A stretch of DNA of 24,429 bases, from positions 1 to 24,429 of the IMG/VR virus record IMGVR_UViG_3300021090_000514; one strand, written 5' to 3'. Shown here one piece after another: positions 21,128 to 24,429 of the stretch (positions are counted from its first letter, which is position 1; each line of letters opens with the position of its first letter). Made by a program: the position numbers and the translations under genes. The notes beneath the pieces were generated by a model. That model worked only from the letters and a program-made list of their open reading frames with translations. It was not told where the DNA came from and did no database searches. The DNA is from a virus.

Positions 21128-21357
21128 CGGGCACCGTTGAGGCCGGAGAGAGGCTGGTAGTCCTTTCTAATGGACGTCCCCTCTCCAGCCGGAAACCGGG
21201 AATGGCGGCCCCGGCCCCGAAATGCGCCTCCCCGCCCGGAAGCTGCCCGTCTTTCATGGGCACACGGCATATCAATGCTGGTAGCGGGCATGGGTGTCGA
21301 TCCCATCTTACTGGGGTTATGGGCCCCTGTCGGTCCCGGACCGCCCGCAGTATTCAC
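21124..21357 (-). CDS. Doubtful small ORF, 77 aa
   Basis: GTG start that overlaps the upstream stop (GTGA), and a stop that overlaps the next ATG (ATGA), which is how neighbouring genes are arranged. The product is low complexity (GGAFRGRGRHSRFPAGEG) and its first 25 codons coincide with a tRNA-like cloverleaf at 21279-21349. It may be the read-through of that RNA and not a protein gene. Confidence 0.25.
   Translation of the reverse strand: MNTAGGPGPTGAHNPSKMGSTPMPATSIDMPCAHERRAASGRGGAFRGRGRHSRFPAGEGTSIRKDYQPLSGLNGAR
21279..21349 (-). tRNA. tRNA-like cloverleaf, CAT anticodon, shrunken D arm
   Basis: On the minus strand: acceptor strands TGCGGGC and GCCCGCT (6 of 7 pairs; the 1-72 pair is T-T), a mini D arm (GGTC, loop CGG, GACC), anticodon stem AGGGG/CCCCA (4 of 5 pairs) around loop CCCATAA, five-base variable region, T stem ATGGG/CCCAT (perfect) with loop ATCGACA, then A-CCA encoded. 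The three G-C pairs and the 1-72 mismatch resemble initiator tRNA. The D arm is much too short and T8 is missing, so it may be a degenerate tRNA or mimic. Evidence is structural only. Confidence 0.4.
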
Positions 21358-21515
21358 CTGGCCTCCGTGATGGGCCTGGTCAGGAAATGCACCCCGGCCC
21401 TCTCGAAGCTATCGAACCAAGCCCTACCCTGTTGGACCCAGCCAGGCCCAAAAGCCAGCAGTATCCAGATAGCGATCCCGGCGGCTGGAAGCAGGATAGG
21501 GTGGGTTCGAAGCAT
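21354..21515 (-). CDS. Small single-TM protein, 53 aa
   Basis: ATG start four bases before the stop of the 90-aa gene's reading direction (short overlap). One hydrophobic segment at residues 7-27 (ILLPAAGIAIWILLAFGPGWV) and a polar tail with Arg and Phe. It has the size and layout of small phage membrane proteins (holin, antiholin or exclusion factors), but no specific family signature is seen. The lysozyme gene is 9 kb away. Confidence 0.5.
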   Translation of the reverse strand: MLRTHPILLPAAGIAIWILLAFGPGWVQQGRAWFDSFERAGVHFLTRPITEAR

Positions 21516-21518
21516 GGG

Positions 21519-21791
21519 TTAGGGGGTCGGGACGATCGCGACGGCGGCGCCGAGTGCGGCAGCCGAGGCGTTGAATCGGGCGGTCACGGTGGCGATGGCA
21601 TCCTTGGCAGCCTGGATCGAGATCGCATCGGCCGCGTTATCGGCTTCTAGGGCGGCGGTCACCGCGACGGTGACTTGGACTGCAAAGCCGTTGATGAGCG
21701 CGATGGCGCTCGCTTCGGTTCCCTCCGTTGCGGTGACCTGATCGGTCAGGGCCGAGACGGCGGAGTCAAGTTCGCTGAAATCTGCTGGCAT
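21519..21791 (-). CDS. Small Ala-rich phage protein, 90 aa
   Basis: ATG start; upstream AAAGGAG. Sequence MPADFSELDSAVSALTDQ, then VTATEGTEASAIALINGF, then repeats of Ala-rich helices and a final AVAIVPTP. Proteins of this pattern (an Asp/Ser-rich start, TEG..SAI.LI, Ala helices, Pro tail) are widespread in phages, usually near tail or lysis genes; the function is not known to me. Confidence 0.7.
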   Translation of the reverse strand: MPADFSELDSAVSALTDQVTATEGTEASAIALINGFAVQVTVAVTAALEADNAADAISIQAAKDAIATVTARFNASAAALGAAVAIVPTP

Positions 21792-21803
21792 GTCCTATCT
21801 CCT

Positions 21804-22079
21804 TTATTGTGTGCTGTCTACTGCTTGTTTCAGCCGTTCGGCCGAAGTCTGAATCTTACCAGTCGCCTCACGCACCCGGGCTGTGAGGTCATCGATGATG
21901 CTCTGGTCGATGTCGGGAAGGTCGGTGACCGTCACCAGAGCTTCGATGCGCCCGAGTTGGTCGACGATCTCGGTCTCTCTCTGTAGGATCAGATACGTAT
22001 TCGTCTCGATCCTGACCAACTGGCTTCGCCTGGTGATGAGCTCGTTCAAGATGTTGAGAAGAATGCTGGATATACTCAC
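21804..22079 (-). CDS. Small coiled-coil protein, 91 aa
   Basis: I use the GTG (VSISSILLNILNELI) that overlaps the upstream stop (GTGA); the longer frame would lie over the 57-aa gene. Almost entirely helical: NTYLILQRETEIVDQLGRIEAL, then a DLPDIDQSIIDDLTARVREATGKIQTSAERLKQ amphipathic helix. Likely an oligomeric phage accessory protein, function unknown. Confidence 0.6.
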   Translation of the reverse strand: MSISSILLNILNELITRRSQLVRIETNTYLILQRETEIVDQLGRIEALVTVTDLPDIDQSIIDDLTARVREATGKIQTSAERLKQAVDSTQ

Positions 22080-22249
22080 GGCTTCACCTCGGTTGCGGAT
22101 TTTGCAGGTTCGCACATGCACCGGCTCGGGACTGGTACGTAACTCAATCGACGGATGAACGCGCACGGAGCCTGTATCCACGTCTGAAGCGCGACAGAGA
22201 AGAATATCAATCCTAATCCCGCGATTAAAATGGTGGCAGCATCCCTCAT
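22076..22249 (-). CDS. Small single-TM protein, 57 aa
   Basis: The ATG overlaps the stop of the ribbon-helix-helix frame (ATGA). One TM segment (AATILIAGLGLIFFSVALQTWI, residues 4-25) precedes a short Cys/Pro/Arg-containing tail. The stop overlaps the next GTG. The tight overlaps on both sides support a real gene. Role unknown; envelope protein or exclusion/lysis accessory possible. Confidence 0.55.
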   Translation of the reverse strand: MRDAATILIAGLGLIFFSVALQTWIQAPCAFIRRLSYVPVPSRCMCEPAKSATEVKP

Positions 22250-22866
22250 CCCCGTCGCCCCCTCCGTTCCTGACTGAAATCCTCGTCCGGGAAGTCCTGA
22301 CTCACCGCTTCCCCGGGCCGGACCCTGGCGCCCGCGAGCCGCGCTTCGTTCCGGAGCTGGAAGGCCGCTTTCGGGAGCGGGGCGATCGGCCGGCGCTCTG
22401 GCTGTCCAGGAGAGTAGGCCCCTCCGGCTTCCCGCTCAGACTCCCCTCGAGCGCCACCGCTGCGTTTGCCATCATCACTGCTTCCCGGACCTTCCCCAGC
22501 GAGTCCACCATGTCGGCGCAGTCCGGCGTCTCCCGGAGTATCACCCCCGCAAACACCTTCGCAGCCCGCCGTATCCGCTCGTACTTCCCCCCCTGCTCCT
22601 TCGTAGGCGCGTGATACTCGAACACCCAGTCTAGATCGATCCAACTCCCCCGCTTCCCCCGTCTCACCACCTTGCACCTCCCCGGCCACCAGCCCAGTCG
22701 AATTTTTTGCCCACTCCACCAACGCCGCCTCCACCGCCTCACCCCACCCCAACTCCAGCCTCACCGCTTTCTGCCTCGCCGCGCGTGCCACCTCTCGCGC
22801 TACCCACACGTTCAACCTCGTGTGCGTCGCCGGTGCATCCCGCCGCTTTTGCTCCATTTGCTCCAT
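22246..22866 (-). CDS. Ribbon-helix-helix DNA-binding protein with long tail, 206 aa
   Basis: I chose the ATG at 22866 because the apparent TTG start further upstream is itself the -35 box of a promoter; GTG at 22875 and ATG at 22857 remain possible. Residues 12-55 fit a ribbon-helix-helix: strand TRLNVWV, helix AREVARAARQKAVRLELG, then WGEAVEAALVEWAKN. The remaining 150 residues are Gly/Arg/Glu-rich, low complexity, and share DNA with the Acb2-like gene in another frame. The stop overlaps the next ATG, so the frame is probably used to the end. A repressor of the divergent region is a natural guess. Confidence 0.6.
   Translation of the reverse strand: MEQMEQKRRDAPATHTRLNVWVAREVARAARQKAVRLELGWGEAVEAALVEWAKNSTGLVAGEVQGGETGEAGELDRSRLGVRVSRAYEGAGGEVRADTAGCEGVCGGDTPGDAGLRRHGGLAGEGPGSSDDGKRSGGARGESEREAGGAYSPGQPERRPIAPLPKAAFQLRNEARLAGARVRPGEAVSQDFPDEDFSQERRGRRG
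22302..22670 (-). CDS. acb2: Acb2-like anti-CBASS sponge (nested gene), 122 aa
   Basis: Read in a different frame from the ribbon-helix-helix gene. The GTG at 22670 has GGGGAGG six bases upstream. Residues about 14-75 hold FEYHAPTKEQ, KYERIRRAAKVFAGVIL, PDCAD and LGKVREAVMMANAAVALEG. This fits the Acb2 hairpin family: F.YH.P, then Y..IR..AK..A, then L.K..EAVM.ANA..A. Acb2 proteins form hexamers that sequester cyclic nucleotides made by CBASS (and some Thoeris signals), blocking host anti-phage defence. The last 45 residues are Ser/Arg/Pro-rich and probably an overprinted tail. The symbol marks family resemblance. Confidence 0.75.
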   Translation of the reverse strand: MVRRGKRGSWIDLDWVFEYHAPTKEQGGKYERIRRAAKVFAGVILRETPDCADMVDSLGKVREAVMMANAAVALEGSLSGKPEGPTLLDSQSAGRSPRSRKRPSSSGTKRGSRAPGSGPGKR

Positions 22867-22875
22867 TTGCTCCAC
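22849..22875 (-). repeat. Triplicate 9-bp tandem repeat
   Basis: Three copies of (G/A)TGGAGCAA on the minus strand, coding for (V/M)EQ repeats at the N terminus of the ribbon-helix-helix protein. Each copy holds GGAG and, in two copies, an ATG, so start choice could vary with repeat number. Confidence 0.6.
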
Positions 22876-22882
22876 GCGCCGT

Positions 22883-22911
22883 ATTATGCGCTCTTGCTCC
22901 AAAGTTGTCAA
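22883..22911 (-). promoter_or_regulatory. Strong sigma70-like promoter of the minus-strand block
   Basis: Perfect -35 TTGACA, 17-base spacer, and CATAAT (5 of 6). A start about 7 bases on would fall at 22876, next to the GTG and ATG codons of the repeat, so the RNA would be leaderless or nearly so. This is the best promoter match in the window and it lies over the apparent 5' end of the ribbon-helix-helix ORF. Confidence 0.75.
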
Positions 22912-23135
22912 GAGCCGCTTTTGCGCCGCGCTAAAAAATGTGGACGCGTGAGCAGGTACCTTCCCCCCTTACCTTGGCTCACCCCTCGGACAACTAGCGC
23001 CCTACCTACCCCAACGCCGCCCCATCCATCAACCGGTTTCGACTCGACCGCGGGGGGCCTGGCTGACCTCTCTGGCCTGTGGATCAGAGCACTCGGCAGG
23101 GAAGGATATGCTGGCATAGTCGCTAGGTGATAGAG

Positions 23136-23270
23136 ATGATACGGAATGACTTACGCATGACTACAGGACTACTGCGCGCCGCCGACAAGGGGGCCGGACG
23201 GACAACGAGTGGGCGCGGCGGTGGTGGGCTGCCCATCCCGGCCGGCGTCGGCGACATAGAGCAGGCGTGA
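23136..23270 (+). CDS. Possible 44-aa gene
   Basis: ATG with AGGTGA five bases before. The product (MIRNDLRMTTGLLRAADKG..) has a short basic helix then a Gly-rich tail. It ends just before the repeat array. Could be a leader peptide or chance ORF in GC-rich DNA. Confidence 0.3.
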   Translation: MIRNDLRMTTGLLRAADKGAGRTTSGRGGGGLPIPAGVGDIEQA

Positions 23271-23272
23271 CT

Positions 23273-23361
23273 GGTGTCAGGCTTGACACGTTTATCTAAG
23301 GTGTCAGATTTTGCTGACAGTGTCAGGTTTGGCTGACGGTGGTGTCAGGTTGAGGTGTCAG
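23273..23361. repeat. TGTCAG / CTGACA operator or iteron array
   Basis: Five direct copies of TGTCAG (23275, 23302, 23321, 23343, 23356), most within GGTGTCAG, and inverted copies CTGACA (23314) and CTGACG (23333). CTGACA-G-TGTCAG (23314-23326) is a perfect palindrome around a central G. A TTGACA at 23283 resembles a half-site. Immediately followed by AT-rich DNA and two promoters, this looks like a binding array for a repressor, activator or replication initiator. Confidence 0.7.
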
Positions 23362-23406
23362 TAGATTATTCTTCTATCCTTCTGTCTACTCCTGTCATTT
23401 TTGCGC

Positions 23407-23435
23407 TTGACATCGGGATGGGGTGGGAGTATGGT
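23407..23435 (+). promoter_or_regulatory. Plus-strand promoter P1
   Basis: Perfect -35 TTGACA, 17-base spacer and TATGGT (4 of 6). Lies about 50 bases downstream of the TGTCAG array and upstream of the first well-supported plus-strand gene. Confidence 0.6.
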
Positions 23436-23439
23436 GTTT

Positions 23440-23469
23440 TTGACGATGTTTTCAGCATCCACTTATATG
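23440..23469 (+). promoter_or_regulatory. Plus-strand promoter P2
   Basis: TTGACG (5 of 6), then TTATAT at 17 bases or TATATG at 18. Overlaps the downstream flank of P1 and could fire independently toward the gene at 23529. Confidence 0.45.
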
Positions 23470-23528
23470 ATGCAACTACTGGTGGTTGCTGACTGTATTG
23501 CTAACTTTCACTTGGAGGCTTTTGACCT

Positions 23529-23726
23529 GTGATAACAGCACCTGAAGCAAGAGAGTACTTCTTGCGCTGCGCGGTGGACACCCACACAGGACGTGACATC
23601 CTGCGACGTCTCGGATACTCTGCCGTGATCCCTGATCCTACCGGCGGAGAAGACGCCAGCACTATCACCATCGCCACCCGAGTGGCTGCCGAGTTCTCGC
23701 GCCGCTATCTGGGGGTGGCCCGTTGA
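23529..23726 (+). CDS. Hypothetical early protein, 65 aa
   Basis: GTG start with GGAGG about ten bases upstream; the next gene starts at its stop. Helical at the start (APEAREYFLRCAVDTHTGRDILRRLGY), a Gly/Thr-rich turn, then a second helix (TRVAAEFSRRYLG). No known family. First gene after the tandem promoters, so probably an early product. Confidence 0.6.
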   Translation: MITAPEAREYFLRCAVDTHTGRDILRRLGYSAVIPDPTGGEDASTITIATRVAAEFSRRYLGVAR

Positions 23727-23869
23727 ACCCCCTACACCTCACCGAGGCCCAGGCCGCCGAGCTCGCAGAAGCCCAGGCCAGCGACCTCGCCCAGCGGCTC
23801 AGCTTGGAGCTTGCCCAGCCGCTTCCGGCGCCGGCCGCCTCGCGGTCAGGCCGATACACCGCTGTTTGA
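23723..23869 (+). CDS. Ala-rich small protein, 48 aa
   Basis: TTG start that overlaps the TGA of the previous gene (TTGA). Sequence (M)NPLHLTEAQAAELAEAQASDL, with repeated EAQA units and a Pro/Ala tail. Helical, no membrane segment. The overlap supports it; function unknown. Confidence 0.45.
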   Translation: MNPLHLTEAQAAELAEAQASDLAQRLSLELAQPLPAPAASRSGRYTAV

Positions 23870-23890
23870 ACAGCAGGAGGAGTTATTTCG

Positions 23891-24100
23891 ATGAATCATG
23901 ACAAACTCTTTCAGTTTCAATGCGTTAAAGAGGGAACTCTCTTTTATTACCAAACTGGTTTGACTGTCCGCAGCAGTCGCCAGTACGTCATAACCCGCTG
24001 CCCTGTCTGCGGCAGCACGCGAGTTCTTGAGACCGGCCGCTCTTACCCGCCATTGAATGAGCAGAAGAGAAAGCGGAAACTTCGAGGTAACGGCATATGA
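23891..24100 (+). CDS. Zinc-ribbon-like protein, 69 aa
   Basis: ATG with AGGAGG upstream. Beta-rich start (FQFQCVKEGTLFYYQTGLTV), a CPVCGS knuckle near residue 37, and a basic C terminus (NEQKRKRKLRGNGI). Only one CxxC pair is evident, plus an earlier Cys. Probably nucleic-acid-binding. Confidence 0.6.
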   Translation: MNHDKLFQFQCVKEGTLFYYQTGLTVRSSRQYVITRCPVCGSTRVLETGRSYPPLNEQKRKRKLRGNGI

Positions 24101-24306
24101 GCCGCGCCACCGCCCAGCGCATCGCTGAGAACTTCCACCGCATCCAGGCTCATGTGGCCCTGGTAGCTGACATCCAGCAAGCGCGAGACTCCGGCCGCAC
24201 ACCCCAGGATGGCTGGAGGTGTCTGGAGGATCGGGCCCGCCGGCTCGATGCCGAGATTATCGCCCTGGAACTCGCCGACCTGGAACGGGCCACTTGCAAC
24301 CTCTAA
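24097..24306 (+). CDS. Small helical protein, 69 aa
   Basis: The ATG overlaps the previous stop (ATGA). Two amphipathic helices (TAQRIAENFHRIQAHVALVADIQQAR and CLEDRARRLDAEIIALELADLERA) suggest a coiled-coil hairpin. Unknown function. Confidence 0.55.
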   Translation: MSRATAQRIAENFHRIQAHVALVADIQQARDSGRTPQDGWRCLEDRARRLDAEIIALELADLERATCNL

Positions 24307-24340
24307 CCGGGCCTTTGGCCCAGATTGGACCTTTACCGCC

Positions 24341-24429
24341 ATGACCTTACAGTTTTGGAACGTCTACAACTACATCGCCAGGAACTGGTACGAGTTCGAA
24401 TATGGCCAGATCGAGGACCGCGAGCGCTG
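24341..24429 (+). CDS. N-terminal fragment of a plus-strand gene (runs off the right edge)
   Basis: ATG opens MTLQFWNVYNYIARNWYEFE, aromatic-rich. No good ribosome-binding site; a GGGCC-TTT-GGCCC hairpin lies about 20 bases upstream and has no U-tract, so it is not a terminator. Too short to identify. Confidence 0.45.
   Translation, partial: MTLQFWNVYNYIARNWYEFEYGQIEDRER

Larger units (their letters stand above)
22912..23528. other. Divergent intergenic control region
   Basis: Between the minus-strand block and the plus-strand genes. It holds a pyrimidine- and purine-skewed stretch (22,950-23,060) with no gene that I can support, a possible 44-aa gene, the TGTCAG repeat array and two tandem plus-strand promoters. 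AT-rich sequence (23,362-23,400) lies between the array and the first promoter. A replication origin is possible but unproven. Confidence 0.6.

Noticed and set aside
20988-21275. 95-aa minus-strand ORF
   Set aside because: Low-complexity translation that overlaps the better-supported zinc-knuckle gene in another frame; no motif.
22671-22742. ATG-started extension of the Acb2-like frame
   Set aside because: The 24 extra residues (Trp/Arg-rich) are the shadow of the RHH domain; the GTG at 22670 has a better ribosome site and lies close to the expected domain start.
23283-23311. Third plus-strand promoter using TTGACA at 23283
   Set aside because: No acceptable -10 at 15-19 bases; the hexamer is better explained as part of the TGTCAG array.
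24309-24321. GGGCC-TTT-GGCCC hairpin as a terminator
   Set aside because: No following run of T on either strand.
1-24429. CRISPR array, insertion sequence, diversity-generating retroelement or integrase
   Set aside because: No regularly spaced long repeats, transposase, reverse transcriptase or recombinase frame seen. The HTH_17 protein alone does not prove lysogeny.

Overview
The window is most simply read as the right-hand part of a tailed-phage genome or prophage with short-tail (podovirus-like) features. It is GC-rich and very compact, with many stop/start overlaps (ATGA, GTGA, TGATG) and frequent TTG and GTG starts. Almost everything from about 22.9 kb down to base 1 is read on the minus strand. 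A short block from about 23.1 kb to the right edge is read on the plus strand. Several exported proteins have signal peptides that end in AFGQ, AKAQ or SPQ. That style is common in Acidobacteriota, so a soil acidobacterial host is possible, but this is only an inference.

Layout in minus-strand transcription order. (1) 22.9-19.0 kb, accessory/early genes: a ribbon-helix-helix protein with an Acb2-like gene (anti-CBASS cyclic-nucleotide sponge family) nested in another frame, two tiny single-TM proteins, small coiled-coil proteins, a tRNA-like cloverleaf, a zinc-ribbon protein, two conserved-looking proteins of unknown function, and an excisionase-type HTH protein. (2) 19.0-16.3 kb: a compact DNA cytosine-5 methyltransferase, a zinc-ribbon/XRE overlapping pair, another mini zinc ribbon and several unknown genes. 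(3) 16.3-9.6 kb, packaging: a probable small terminase, the large terminase, a Tat-signal exported protein, two CxxC proteins, a GH24-type lysozyme and the portal protein. (4) 9.53-9.39 kb: a minus-strand promoter followed after about 50 nt by a 16-bp-stem intrinsic terminator, which could be an attenuator or a short RNA. (5) 9.4-1 kb, morphogenesis: small basic proteins, scaffold, major capsid protein, decoration-like proteins, a head-tail adaptor, then a tail-end cluster. That cluster contains three proteins with N-terminal signal peptides and one membrane-anchored coiled-coil protein.

The divergent region 22,912-23,528 separates the two transcription directions. It carries an array of GGTGTCAG/CTGACA repeats, two tandem sigma70-like plus-strand promoters and possibly one very small gene. 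The minus-strand block has its own near-consensus promoter, placed over the apparent start of the ribbon-helix-helix ORF. The plus-strand genes at the right edge are small and of unknown function.

The points most worth following up are the overprinted Acb2-like gene, the group of signal-peptide-bearing phage proteins (one shares a C-terminal domain with a non-exported structural protein), the tRNA-like element with initiator-type hallmarks, the promoter-terminator unit before the capsid operon, and the TGTCAG array. Database searches were not possible; family names rest on visible motifs and remembered family patterns.
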